Shown in pieces: positions 17,309-25,990 of a DNA stretch of 64,000 nt. The translations under genes were made by a program, and so were the position numbers. The notes below the pieces were generated by a model. It was not told the origin of the DNA and made no database searches. It saw nothing but the letters and a program-made list of their open reading frames with translations. The DNA is from Imperialibacter roseus (lineage in GTDB: Bacteria; Bacteroidota; Bacteroidia; Cytophagales; Cyclobacteriaceae): NCBI RefSeq assembly GCF_032999765.1, contig NZ_CP136051.1:682001-746000 (forward strand). Direction: 5' to 3'. Position 1 is the first letter of the stretch; each line of letters begins with the position of its first letter.

Positions 17309-17338
17309 GCCACCGGAGAGATTCGGTGGCTTTTTTTT
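17309..17338 (+). terminator. Rho-independent terminator of pyk
   Basis: GCCACCG (17309-17315) pairs with CGGTGGC (17324-17330) around an 8-base loop and is followed directly by eight T residues. It lies 28 bases after the pyk stop. Confidence 0.92.
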
Positions 17339-17530
17339 GCCCCCTTGTCTGCGGCTATTCTGCTCATTTCGAGCGGACTGCCAGAGATAGTACGCTTCGC
17401 CTCTGTCCTCCTTTCAGTCATGGTGTGTTTGACTTGGCGTGCTCTTCCATCTGTCATGGTAATTTCTGAGATGACCAGCGAGTAAACAAGATTCGAATTC
17501 TTATTTTAGCTCCATCAAAAACTCAATACC

Positions 17531-18118
17531 ATGTTAAAAAGCTTACTCTTTTGCGGCCTTGCTGCTGTTTCGCTGACGCTAAACGCCCAAACCACCGATC
17601 TCCCGTACTATCAAATACCAGCCTACCCCGCTTCCTATGGGCCTGGCACCGTGGCCGCTCGTATGGTCGACGGCCTGGGCTTTCGCTACTACTGGGCTAC
17701 CGAAGGGCTGCGCCCCGAAGACCTTGCCTGGAGCCCCGGCGACGAGGCTCGTAGCAGTATGGCTACTGTCAAGCATATTCATGGCCTCAGTCAGGTAATT
17801 GTGAATGCCACCCGCAAGCAACCCAATGTGGGTGGCGATCCTGCGCCGGAAACCTTCGGGGCCCTGCGCAAGGCTACGCTGCTCAATATACAAGAGGCCA
17901 GCCAAAAGCTACTCACCGCCAGCGCCGCTGATCTGGAGAGCTTCCAGATGATATTCGGTAGTGGCGACAAAGCGCAGGTGTATCCGTTTTGGAACGTGAT
18001 CAACGGCCCTATTGCCGATGCCTTGTGGCACGTAGGTCAGGTGGTTACTTTCCGCCGCTCGTCAGGCAACCCTCTGCCCAAAGGGGTAGGCGTGCTGGAA
18101 GGGAAGAAGTTTGACTAA
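17531..18118 (+). CDS. Exported DinB-like protein
   Basis: 195 residues with a signal peptide (MLKSLLFCGLAAVSLTLNAQ). The mature part resembles the DinB/YfiT four-helix fold: a histidine pair in VKHIHGLSQVIV (H82, H84) and a C-terminal DALWHVGQVVTFRRSSGNP (H167), which are the positions that hold the metal in the superfamily. DinB-like proteins are mostly thiol transferases or of unknown role in the cytoplasm; an exported version is less usual. Its stop codon overlaps the first base pair of the downstream tandem repeat. Confidence 0.75.
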   Translation: MLKSLLFCGLAAVSLTLNAQTTDLPYYQIPAYPASYGPGTVAARMVDGLGFRYYWATEGLRPEDLAWSPGDEARSSMATVKHIHGLSQVIVNATRKQPNVGGDPAPETFGALRKATLLNIQEASQKLLTASAADLESFQMIFGSGDKAQVYPFWNVINGPIADALWHVGQVVTFRRSSGNPLPKGVGVLEGKKFD

Positions 18119-18490
18119 AGAGGTTACTCTCTACTCCCCTGCAGATGTAACCTCTTTAGTTTTTGACCTATCGTCTTGGAAGATTAAAGAGGTTACTACT
18201 TTCTTTAGGGCAGAGTAACCTCTTTAACTTGATGCTATTTACCAAAGAGGTTATTCTCTACTTCACTGCAGTTGCAACCTCTTTAGTTTTTAACCTATTG
18301 TCTTGGAAGATTAAAGAGGTTACTACTTTCTTTGGGGCAGAGTAACCTCTTTAACTTGATGCTATTTACCAAAGAGGTTACTCTCTACTCCCCTGCAGAT
18401 GTAACCTCTTTAGTTTTTAACCTATTGTCTTGGAAGATTAAAGAGGTTACTACTTTCTTCTTGGCTAGAGTAACCTCTTTAATTTGAAGT
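18117..18490. repeat. Three 127-bp tandem repeats, each with two hairpins
   Basis: Units begin at 18117, 18244 and 18371 (period 127 both times). Each unit contains hairpin A, AAAGAGGTTAC..GTAACCTCTTT with a 19-base loop followed by AGTTTTT, and hairpin B, TTAAAGAGGTTACT..AGTAACCTCTTTAA. All six hairpins use the same arm sequence. Unit 2 has lost one or two pairs in hairpin A; unit 3 differs in the loop of hairpin B. The array fills the gap between two convergent genes and may act as a bidirectional terminator cluster. Not CRISPR: the spacers repeat as well. Confidence 0.92.
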
Positions 18491-18502
18491 AGATTAACCT
18501 TT

Positions 18503-19111
18503 TTACTCTGACACCCCCAACCCCAGCTGCACAATAGGTTTCGCCGCTTTGTGGTGTTCTTCGTCGAGCTCGTCTACTATTTCTATGTCGGCAATGCGGT
18601 GGATTTTGGTTTCCTCACCCAGCAGGCACGTTACCAGGTGGTTGACAGCAGCGTAGAGAGTATTGTCGTCGAGGTGTGGGCAGTTGCCTGCCTCTATGAG
18701 CAGGGTGTGCTGCCTGCCGGTAGCAGGTATCAGCACATAGTGCCAAGAATTGGCATCCACGGGCTGTTGGTTCATTTCCTCGTCATACACTGTGAAAGTA
18801 AAGTCTTGTTTTTTTGGTTGGTGTGCTGGGTAAAACTCCCAGTCGGTGAGCTCGGGCGCCTGCTCCACAATGGCTTTGGTTTGCTCCAGCAGGTCGGGGT
18901 CGCCGTTAGGGGAGATGGTCAGGCTCCAGGGACGGTGCATGCCCTTCTCAATATCCCAGGTGAAGGTGCCAATGGCCAGAATGTGCTGGTCGAGGGAGCT
19001 GACGACATATTCCCGATCAGGGTGGGAGGGGTCGAGCAGCACGGTGCGGATGCGGCCAAGGTTGTCTTCAAACCAGGACCAGAAAGCGAAGATGTTGTTG
19101 TTGGAGGACAT
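18503..19111 (-). CDS. Unrecognised protein, last gene of the ATP-grasp/transglutaminase group
   Basis: 202 residues, acidic, no signal peptide or membrane segment. It starts with SSNNNIFAFWSWFEDN and has a Trp-rich N-terminal half (WSWFEDN, FTWDIE, RPWSLTISPNG) and a C-terminal helical part with histidines (DELDEEHHKAAKP). I do not recognise the family; the ISPNGDPDLLEQTKAIVEQAPELTDW segment suggests a small alpha/beta domain. It is transcribed in the same direction as the transglutaminase gene 256 bases upstream, from which it is separated by a palindromic repeat region. A role with those genes is inferred from position only. Confidence 0.65.
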   Translation of the reverse strand: MSSNNNIFAFWSWFEDNLGRIRTVLLDPSHPDREYVVSSLDQHILAIGTFTWDIEKGMHRPWSLTISPNGDPDLLEQTKAIVEQAPELTDWEFYPAHQPKKQDFTFTVYDEEMNQQPVDANSWHYVLIPATGRQHTLLIEAGNCPHLDDNTLYAAVNHLVTCLLGEETKIHRIADIEIVDELDEEHHKAAKPIVQLGLGVSE

Positions 19112-19124
19112 GGGCTAGGGGTTG

Positions 19125-19365
19125 AAGGTCCGAGTATTTGAAGAATTGAGGATGCGAAAGTACGGATTTGGAGGTTACGGATTGAGGGTATTTGAAATTT
19201 CTGATTAGAAATTCCTTTAAGCCTTTCGGGTGTCTGACGATTGCCGACGCAGAAAGCCATCGCTATCGTACCGACGCCTACTCCGGCCTGCTACCGACTC
19301 TGGACTTCTTCGGTCTCCCGTCTTCCAACTTCCGTCTCCCATCTTCTGAGCCTCTGGCGCAAGAG
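19125..19365. repeat. Composite intergenic repeat, copy 1
   Basis: This gap has three parts: an A/T-rich stretch of TTTGA/ATTTGG words, a palindrome (19229-19278, GTCTGACGAT..ATCGTACCGAC), and a pyrimidine-rich tract of CGTCTTCC/CCGTCTCCC words. The same three parts in the same order occur at 20335-20612, with the palindrome at 20473-20525. It lies between two genes of one putative operon. Confidence 0.65.
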
Positions 19366-19367
19366 GG

Positions 19368-20321
19368 CTACTGTTGCTGCTGAATCTGTTGGTACCTTTG
19401 GAAAGAATTAACATCCGGAGTTGACGTTGCTTTGGCGATCTCCTCTAAAGCCAAATCCTGGTTTACTTTTGGTCCTCCCTCATATTCGACCGACACTGCT
19501 ACTTCAAGGGTATGGTCAGCTGCACCTTTATAGGTGCCTTTTACTGGTGAGCAATCCACGAAGCTGCGGCCTATAGCCAGGCGCACGTGCAAATCATGGA
19601 CCAGGCAGTTATTGGTAGGGTCGATGCCCACCCAGCCATGGTCGGGGATGTAGGCTTCCACCCAGGCATGGGTAGCACCCTCGCCCCGCATGCCATTTTT
19701 GTTTGGACACACATAGCCACTCACGTAGCGGGCCGGAATAAAAAGTTGGCGCAACATCACAAGCAGCATGTGCGCAAAATCCTGGCAAACACCCGACTTC
19801 AGTGTCCAGATTTCATCGAGGGTAGTTTCCACAGTTGTTACTCCTTTGATATAGGCGAAGTGGTTAAACACATACTCGCTAAGGTTAAGTGCGGCCTGAA
19901 GGGGCGTGGCGTTTTGTTTCTTGATAGACTCAATCAGTGTCATTACTTCAGGAATCGCCTGGAAGTTTTCCTGCCTGAGAAAATCGATGTAAGGCACCTG
20001 GTTGGATATGTTGTAAAGGTGCTTCCACTGCTCATCGGCGGGGCTTTCGTCGGCAACTTCCGGCGCTTTCTTTGTCTCAACCTCCAAAATCGAGTCGATC
20101 AGAAGCTGAAAGTGAGGGTCGGCAAATGCAAAAGAGCCCACATTGTTGCCATAATAGTCTTTGTGCACATACACATCCGGGTTACCGGTAATGATCACTT
20201 GATGCTGGAGAACCTCCTGATGATCGTCCTGGATGGGATAGAGCATGATTTCGTTGGCACTGTTCGTCGCCGAGGTGGTGTAGGTATATTTGGTTAGGTG
20301 GCGGATGTTGAACTTGGGCAT
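19368..20321 (-). CDS. Transglutaminase-like cysteine peptidase family protein
   Basis: 317 residues from the ATG at 20319-20321; a longer frame to 20450 only adds repeat-derived residues and is rejected. An N-terminal bacterial transglutaminase-like strand domain (FNIRHLTKYTYTT, SANEIMLYP) precedes the catalytic core with C179 (KSGVCQDFAHML), H218 (GATHAWVEAY) and D234 (WVGIDPTNN). It is cytoplasmic. In many bacteria this protein is encoded with an alpha-E protein and a circularly permuted ATP-grasp enzyme, as here, and the three are thought to form and process amide-linked peptides of unknown identity. The catalytic triad is intact. Confidence 0.9.
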   Translation of the reverse strand: MPKFNIRHLTKYTYTTSATNSANEIMLYPIQDDHQEVLQHQVIITGNPDVYVHKDYYGNNVGSFAFADPHFQLLIDSILEVETKKAPEVADESPADEQWKHLYNISNQVPYIDFLRQENFQAIPEVMTLIESIKKQNATPLQAALNLSEYVFNHFAYIKGVTTVETTLDEIWTLKSGVCQDFAHMLLVMLRQLFIPARYVSGYVCPNKNGMRGEGATHAWVEAYIPDHGWVGIDPTNNCLVHDLHVRLAIGRSFVDCSPVKGTYKGAADHTLEVAVSVEYEGGPKVNQDLALEEIAKATSTPDVNSFQRYQQIQQQQ

Positions 20322-20334
20322 AAAGTAATTACTA

Positions 20335-20612
20335 ATTTGAAATTCGGATTTGATAATTATGGATTGGAAGTTACGAATTTGGTAGGAAAGACGAGTTGAG
20401 TATTTGAGGAATCGAATATTTGAGAGCCCTGAGGCAGGAGTCTGGGCCAAGAATCGGTTTCTTAACCACCTAGGCGTCTGACGACCCCCACGCTATGGGC
20501 CTGCTGGTCGTGCCGACGCCTTTTTGTTCCGGTTCCGCAGATTGTCGGGAAGGCTTTCTACTGTCTTCCGTCTTCTCCCTGCCGTCTTCTGTCTCCTCCC
20601 TTCCGTCTCCCT
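20335..20612. repeat. Composite intergenic repeat, copy 2, with terminator-like hairpin
   Basis: Same order of A/T-rich words, palindrome and pyrimidine-rich tract as at 19125-19365. The palindrome GGCGTCTGACGAC (20473-20485) pairs with GTCGTGCCGACGCC (20507-20520) and is followed by TTTTT. It lies between the alpha-E and transglutaminase genes. Confidence 0.65.
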
Positions 20613-21548
20613 CTAACTATACGCAAAACAATACTGGTTCAACTTGCTGCTGATGTCCGACAAGTCCTTTTTGATATCTGCCAGGTATGTATGCAGCCCC
20701 ATTTCCTCGATATCGTTGAGCGTAGAGTAGCGAACCTTGCTGCGCAGTTTACCTATTTCGAAATTGAGCTCATCGAAGCTTGTTTTGTCGAGGTAGGCAC
20801 TGAGCTGCTCGAAGTTGCGATGCAGGTGATCAAGCGAGTAGATCACAGACCTTGGAAAATGTGTATTCAGAACAATTTGATGAACCACATTGCGAGCCTC
20901 AAATCCTGACTGATAATTTTTCAGGTAAAGCTTATAACCCGACACCGACATCAGCAGGTACTTCCAGTAGAGCGTGTCGTATGCTTGCATGTCTTCTGCA
21001 GACATGCTGCCAAGCTTCACATCAAGAATATCGATAGACTGCAGCGCCCTTTCCAAAAACTTGCCCAGCGACATGAAACAGTAACCGCTGCCTCTCGACA
21101 TGGTAATGTCCACAGTGCCATAATACACCAGGCATTGCTTCACCATCACGTCAATCACCGAAATAGCGTCACCCTGTGCCAGGCTGTTGATGTGACGTTC
21201 GTCCCTGATAAGGTGGTAGAAGTCGTTGAGGCATTGCCACACTTCTATAGTGACATTGTCCTGCACAGACCGGGCATTTTCCCGGGCGTGGATCACTATG
21301 TTTTGTACCGAGTTATCATTTTCCTTGTCAAGAATCATGTAACGCAGCACCTCGCTGCTTTCATTGTCTAGTTCAATAATGGCGGGGCCATCCAGATAGG
21401 TAAATACCTTCAGCACCGGCTGCCAGCTAAAGTCGCTCAGGTTGTCCTGCGACGAATTGTAATTCACCTTGAGCATGCGAAGGATGCCGTCGGAACGCTC
21501 CATGTAACGTGCCATCCAGAAAAGTGAGTCTGCTACTCTGCTAAGCAT
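20613..21548 (-). CDS. Alpha-E domain-containing protein
   Basis: 311 residues, almost all helical. It opens with MLSRVADSLFWMARYMERSDGILRM, the signature of the alpha-E (DUF403) family, including the conserved RYxER segment, and continues with SREN-like helices (ENARSVQDNVTIEVW). The family has no proven reaction; it is always encoded beside circularly permuted ATP-grasp proteins or fused to them, and is proposed to be a partner in peptide ligation. Here the ATP-grasp gene lies 36 bases upstream and the transglutaminase gene downstream. Confidence 0.92.
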   Translation of the reverse strand: MLSRVADSLFWMARYMERSDGILRMLKVNYNSSQDNLSDFSWQPVLKVFTYLDGPAIIELDNESSEVLRYMILDKENDNSVQNIVIHARENARSVQDNVTIEVWQCLNDFYHLIRDERHINSLAQGDAISVIDVMVKQCLVYYGTVDITMSRGSGYCFMSLGKFLERALQSIDILDVKLGSMSAEDMQAYDTLYWKYLLMSVSGYKLYLKNYQSGFEARNVVHQIVLNTHFPRSVIYSLDHLHRNFEQLSAYLDKTSFDELNFEIGKLRSKVRYSTLNDIEEMGLHTYLADIKKDLSDISSKLNQYCFAYS

Positions 21549-21584
21549 ATATTTGTCTTCTAAAGTCGTTTACCAATTTTACTA

Positions 21585-23030
21585 TTAAGCCAATACCCAG
21601 GTGTCTTTGCTGCCACCACCCTGCGAGGAGTTCACCACCATGGAACCCTCTTTTAAAGCCACTCTGGTGAGGCCTCCTGGCACAATTTCGATGCCATCAG
21701 GGCCGTACAATGCAAACGGGCGTAAATCTACCCGCCTGGGCGTTAACTTGCCATTGATGTAGCATGGAGATGTGGACAGACTAATGATAGGCTGAGAGAT
21801 AAACTGTCTTGGGTCTTTCAAAACCGCTTTTTTATAGTCTTCAATTTCCTTTTCTGTAGCGGAATTACCCATCAACATATCGTAGCCACCTGAACCATTG
21901 GTCTTTTTGATTACCATAGAGGTGATGTTGTTGAAAACATGCTCCAGTTGTTCAGGATCTGCGCAGTGATAGGTCGGTACGTTGCTGAGAATGGGCTCCT
22001 CGTTAAGGTAGTACTTGATCATGTCAGGCACAAAGGTGTAAATGGCTTTGTCGTCGGCTACGCCGTTGCCTACTGCGTTCACAATGGCCACATTACCTTT
22101 TCTGTAGGCCGACATAATGCCCGCCACACCCAGCACACTTTCCTTGTTGAAAACAAGTGGGTCAAGAAAATCATCATCCACCCTGCGGTAAATAACGTCT
22201 ACCTGCTGCAGGCCATAGGTTGTTTTCATGAACACTTTATGGTTTTCTACCACAAGGTCACGCCCCTCCACCAACTCAATGCCCATGAGGCGGGCCAGTG
22301 TCGTATGCTCAAAGTAGGCAGAGTTGAACATGCCGGGTGTAAGCAATACTACTGTGGGGTTAGCCACCTGCCTGGGTGAGAGCGACTTGAGGTTTTTATG
22401 TAGCAATGTGGGATACTGCGTCACTGACCTCACAGCGTTGCGGCGCAGCACATCCGGGAAGATCCGCTTGGTAATCTCCCTGTTTTCGATCATGTACGAC
22501 ACGCCGGACGGTGTGCGCAAATTATCTTCCAGCACGTAGAAAGTACCGTCGCCGCCACGGATAATGTCAATGCCTGATATATGGACATAGATATCGTGTG
22601 GCACTTTCAGTCCATGCATTTCACGAATAAAATGTGGACAGGAATAAATAATGTCGGTGGGCACTATGCCGTCCTTCAGAATGAACTGATGAGAATAGAT
22701 GTCTTTCAGGAACAGGTTGAGTGCTTTGAGCCGCTGCCTGATGCCCCTCTCTACAAAATCCCACTCGTCAGCCGTGATGATCCTTGGGATGATGTCGAAA
22801 GGAAAGATTTTTTCTATGCCTTCGCCGCTGGAATACACCGTGAAAGTGATGCCCTGGCTCATAAAGAGACGCTTGGATAGCTCCTCCTTCATGGTGAGGT
22901 CTTCGGGACTGTTGCTCTTAAGAAAATTGAAAATTCCCTGATAGGCTGTTCTTACCTCCTTGCCCTGGTACATTTCATCAAAAGTACCCTCACCGATGAG
23001 GTAAGACTCGAAAATGTTGGTGTGTTGCAT
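21585..23030 (-). CDS. Circularly permuted type 2 ATP-grasp protein
   Basis: 481 residues. Family segments include FDEMYQGKEVRTAYQGIFNFL near the start, RGIRQRLKALNLFLKDIY, the FYVLEDNLRTPSGVSYMIENR segment (residues about 168-188) with metal-binding Glu and Asn, and VIKKTNGSGGYDMLMG with the nucleotide-binding lysine. The order of ATP-grasp elements is permuted compared with classical enzymes. It probably activates a carboxylate with ATP and joins it to an amine. First gene of the group with alpha-E and transglutaminase. Divergent from the GMC oxidoreductase gene. Confidence 0.92.
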   Translation of the reverse strand: MQHTNIFESYLIGEGTFDEMYQGKEVRTAYQGIFNFLKSNSPEDLTMKEELSKRLFMSQGITFTVYSSGEGIEKIFPFDIIPRIITADEWDFVERGIRQRLKALNLFLKDIYSHQFILKDGIVPTDIIYSCPHFIREMHGLKVPHDIYVHISGIDIIRGGDGTFYVLEDNLRTPSGVSYMIENREITKRIFPDVLRRNAVRSVTQYPTLLHKNLKSLSPRQVANPTVVLLTPGMFNSAYFEHTTLARLMGIELVEGRDLVVENHKVFMKTTYGLQQVDVIYRRVDDDFLDPLVFNKESVLGVAGIMSAYRKGNVAIVNAVGNGVADDKAIYTFVPDMIKYYLNEEPILSNVPTYHCADPEQLEHVFNNITSMVIKKTNGSGGYDMLMGNSATEKEIEDYKKAVLKDPRQFISQPIISLSTSPCYINGKLTPRRVDLRPFALYGPDGIEIVPGGLTRVALKEGSMVVNSSQGGGSKDTWVLA

Positions 23031-23645
23031 GAAGCCTTTGCTTAATTTTAGTCGATACCTTTCTTTAAAACATTTGTGAAGCAGCCATTGTTCGGGTCAA
23101 TCCCTTCTATTGACTTTGCAATGAATCACCCGGCAATAATACTTCCCGACCAGAAGGCATGAAGGAAGGCTTGCCTGAGTCTGCAGGTCAACCCGTTTCG
23201 GGTGCTCGCAAATGGGCTTTATATAATCAATCAGGGTGTGTGTTAAATATCTCGCAATAAATTATGACTTCATTTGAATTAAATCTAATGAATATCAAAA
23301 TTTATTAGAAAAGAGTCCGGATTGTGATTGTCTTTCCAATAAAAGGAGGCCGTTGAGAGCGATTTGATATGCAAGCGACGGCAATCTCCCTTAATATAGT
23401 CAATAGTTAAGATTAATAAAAAAGAATGATGGTAGTGTTAGGTTGTAAGATCACCACTCTTAAGCCCGGCGAAACTGGTGAGGATTTACTCCGTCTCTGG
23501 TTTTCTACTTTTACCTATAGGTAATTTAGACCGGTTCAAAACTCAGGATATTGTTGGGTACTTTCTTGTTCTATTTACAGTGGAATGGCTATATTGAAAG
23601 CTTTTCCCGGAAAGGAAATACTGTTACTTAAACTACATTGATACC
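23031..23645. other. Intergenic region between the ATP-grasp and GMC oxidoreductase genes
   Basis: A 615-base divergent gap, A/T rich in its middle. The only structure seen is a small hairpin ACCCG-TTT-CGGGT at 23191-23203. No RNA gene, repeat or convincing TAnnTTTG promoter was found on either strand, although two promoters must lie here. Confidence 0.5.
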
Positions 23646-25337
23646 ATGCAGGATAAGAATAGCACCCATCAATACGATGCCATTGTTGTGGGGTCGGGCA
23701 TAAGCGGCGGCTGGGCCGCCAAAGAGCTTTGTGAAAAAGGATTGAAAACGCTGGTGCTCGAAAGGGGGCGGTCGGTGAAGCATGGTGAATACCCAACGGC
23801 CCACCTTGATCCGTGGGACATGCCCAATAATGGCGCACTCACCTATGAAGAGCAGCAGGAGCGGCCCGTACAAAGCCGCACCGGATGGATAGGACAGGAT
23901 ACCAAGCACTTTTTTGTCAACGATAAGGAGAACCCTTATGACGAGGTGAAGCGCTTTGACTGGATCCGAAGCTACCAGACTGGTGGCCGTTCGCTTACCT
24001 GGGGCAGGCAAACATATCGCCTGAGTGATCTCGACTTTGAAGCCAACGCCAAAGAAGGTATAGGAGTGGATTGGCCCATTCGGTACAAAGACCTTTCGCC
24101 CTGGTATGACTACGTTGAAAAGTATGTGGGCATCAGTGGAGAAGCCATGGGCCTGCCACACTTACCCGACGGGCAGTTCTTGCCAGGGATGGAGCTCAAC
24201 TGCGTGGAGCAACACACAAAAGAGCAAATAGAAAAGAACTTTAAGCACCGCTACCTTACCATTGGCAGGGTCACTAACCTGACCCAGCAGCACAATGGCC
24301 GGGGGCCTTGTCAGTACCGCAATAGGTGCTCACGTGGCTGCCCTTTTGCGGGCTACTTTAGTAGTGTGTCTTCTACCCTGCCAGATGCTGAAAAAACCGG
24401 TAACCTCACGCTGGTGTCTAATGCAATTGTCCATTCAGTTATTTATGATGATAAAACCGGCAAAGCCAGCGGTGTGCAGGTGATTGATGCCGAAACCAAG
24501 GCAACGACAGAATACTTCGCAAAGATTGTTTTCCTGAACGCTTCGGCCATGGGGTCAACCTTCATCCTGATGAACTCTATCAGCGAACGGTTCCCAACAG
24601 GCCTGGGAAATGACTCCGATCAGCTGGGCCGCAATTTGATGGATCACCACTACCGGGTAGGCGCCATTGGCGACTTTGACGGGTTTGCTGATAAGTACTA
24701 TGAAGGCCGCAGACCCAACGGCATTTACATTCCTCGCTTCAGGAATATCAATGAAGAAACCAAAAGGACAGACTATGTGAGAGGCTTTGGCTACCAGGGG
24801 GGTGCCGAAAGGGCGGGGGCAGGCCGGGGAGGTAGTGTGCCTGGTTTTGGAGCTGATTTCAAGGATGGACTGATGGAGCCAGGGCCATGGCAAATGGCGT
24901 TGGTGGGCTTCGGTGAATGCCTGCCTCATCAGGACAACCGCATGTGGCTCAATTTTGATAAAAAGGATCCGTACGGTTTACCCACCCTCACTGTCGACGC
25001 TGAGTTCAGGGAAAATGAAATGGCCATGAGGAAGGACATGGCTGATGCCGCTGCGGAGATGCTCGAAGCCAGTGGTTACAAAAAGGTGGAGACCTATGAT
25101 TCGCCAGCAGCCATAGGGTTGGGCATACATGAGATGGGCACCGCCAGGATGGGCACCGACCCCAAAACCTCGGTGCTGAATAAATGGAACCAGGTGCATG
25201 GAGCGCCCAACGTATTTGTGACGGACGGGGCGGCTATGACCTCATCGGCGTGTCAGAATCCTTCGCTTACTTATATGGCCCTCACGGCCAGGGCTGCCAA
25301 CTATGCTGCCGAACAACTAAAGAAGAAAAACCTCTAA
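23646..25337 (+). CDS. GMC-family oxidoreductase, large subunit
   Basis: 563 residues. The FAD-binding Rossmann motif VVGSGISGGWAAKELCEKG lies at about 15-33, ending in the acidic residue of LVLERGR. The segment GGRSLTWGRQTYR is the second GMC motif, a Cys-containing stretch (CQYRNRCSRGCPFAGY) is typical of the gluconate dehydrogenase-like group, and the C-terminus has HEMGTARMG and the active-site region SACQNPSLTYMALTARAA. It oxidises a sugar or polyol. No signal peptide is visible; export would depend on the partner encoded four bases downstream. Confidence 0.92.
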   Translation: MQDKNSTHQYDAIVVGSGISGGWAAKELCEKGLKTLVLERGRSVKHGEYPTAHLDPWDMPNNGALTYEEQQERPVQSRTGWIGQDTKHFFVNDKENPYDEVKRFDWIRSYQTGGRSLTWGRQTYRLSDLDFEANAKEGIGVDWPIRYKDLSPWYDYVEKYVGISGEAMGLPHLPDGQFLPGMELNCVEQHTKEQIEKNFKHRYLTIGRVTNLTQQHNGRGPCQYRNRCSRGCPFAGYFSSVSSTLPDAEKTGNLTLVSNAIVHSVIYDDKTGKASGVQVIDAETKATTEYFAKIVFLNASAMGSTFILMNSISERFPTGLGNDSDQLGRNLMDHHYRVGAIGDFDGFADKYYEGRRPNGIYIPRFRNINEETKRTDYVRGFGYQGGAERAGAGRGGSVPGFGADFKDGLMEPGPWQMALVGFGECLPHQDNRMWLNFDKKDPYGLPTLTVDAEFRENEMAMRKDMADAAAEMLEASGYKKVETYDSPAAIGLGIHEMGTARMGTDPKTSVLNKWNQVHGAPNVFVTDGAAMTSSACQNPSLTYMALTARAANYAAEQLKKKNL

Positions 25338-25340
25338 GCC

Positions 25341-25931
25341 ATGGATAGAAGAGAAGTAATCAAAAGAATGGCCCTTAGCATGGGGTATACCCTTTCAGCA
25401 CCAGCCATTGTGTCAATTCTCAACAGTTGCGAAAGTGCGCCCGAGTTGGGGTGGCAGCCTTTGGTATTCACTCCCTCGCAGGCCGTAGCACTGGAGGAAC
25501 TGACCGAGGCTATTCTTCCTAAAACCACTACCCCTGGTGCCAAAGACATGAAGGTAGCGCAGACGATGGATGCCTTTATTTCGGTGGTGTTTTCTCCGGC
25601 AAACGCAGAGCAGTTCAAAACCGACCTCGATAACTTCCTGAAAGAATGTGAAAGTACCCAGGGCAAGGCGTTTGAAAAATGCAGTGCTGAAGAAAAGGCG
25701 GCTTTTCTCAGCAAGTATGACACTCCTGAGTCCTACGGAATATCTGTGTGGGGCACCGACATGGCCAAAAAGCCGGTTAACTCGATTTTCAAGAAAGTGA
25801 AGGCAATGACGGTTTCCAGCTATTTCAACACCGAGGAGCTGGGAGAGCGCATATTGCGGTACGAATCGATTCCCGGGAGGTACAATAGCTGCGTGCCCTA
25901 CGAGAAGGGTACAAAGGTGTGGTCGTTGTAG
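25341..25931 (+). CDS. Gluconate 2-dehydrogenase subunit 3 family protein
   Basis: 196 residues. The start MDRREVIKRMALSMG with a following hydrophobic stretch and LNSCESAP resembles a Tat-type signal with a lipobox-like cysteine at about residue 30, so membrane anchoring outside the cytoplasm is possible. The body (ALEELTEAILPKTTTPGAKD, then helices) is the subunit 3 domain that serves as chaperone or small subunit for GMC dehydrogenases. The gene follows the large subunit by three bases. A cytochrome subunit, present in the classical three-part enzyme, is not encoded here. Confidence 0.9.
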   Translation: MDRREVIKRMALSMGYTLSAPAIVSILNSCESAPELGWQPLVFTPSQAVALEELTEAILPKTTTPGAKDMKVAQTMDAFISVVFSPANAEQFKTDLDNFLKECESTQGKAFEKCSAEEKAAFLSKYDTPESYGISVWGTDMAKKPVNSIFKKVKAMTVSSYFNTEELGERILRYESIPGRYNSCVPYEKGTKVWSL

Positions 25932-25990
25932 TTGTGTGAAGATAGTTCACTTAAGACCCTGGACTTTTTCCGGCGTACGAGTATAGCTCC

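Noticed and set aside
17288-17485. Small plus-strand frame after pyk
   Set aside because: It begins upstream of, and runs through, the pyk terminator hairpin (17309-17338), and has no recognisable family.
18117-18490. CRISPR-like array
   Set aside because: The period is 127 bases and the parts between the inverted repeats also repeat, so there are no unique spacers and no cas genes nearby.
20322-20450. N-terminal extension of the transglutaminase protein
   Set aside because: The extra 43 residues come from the A/T-rich repeat region, and the family fold begins at MPKFNIRHLTKYTY.
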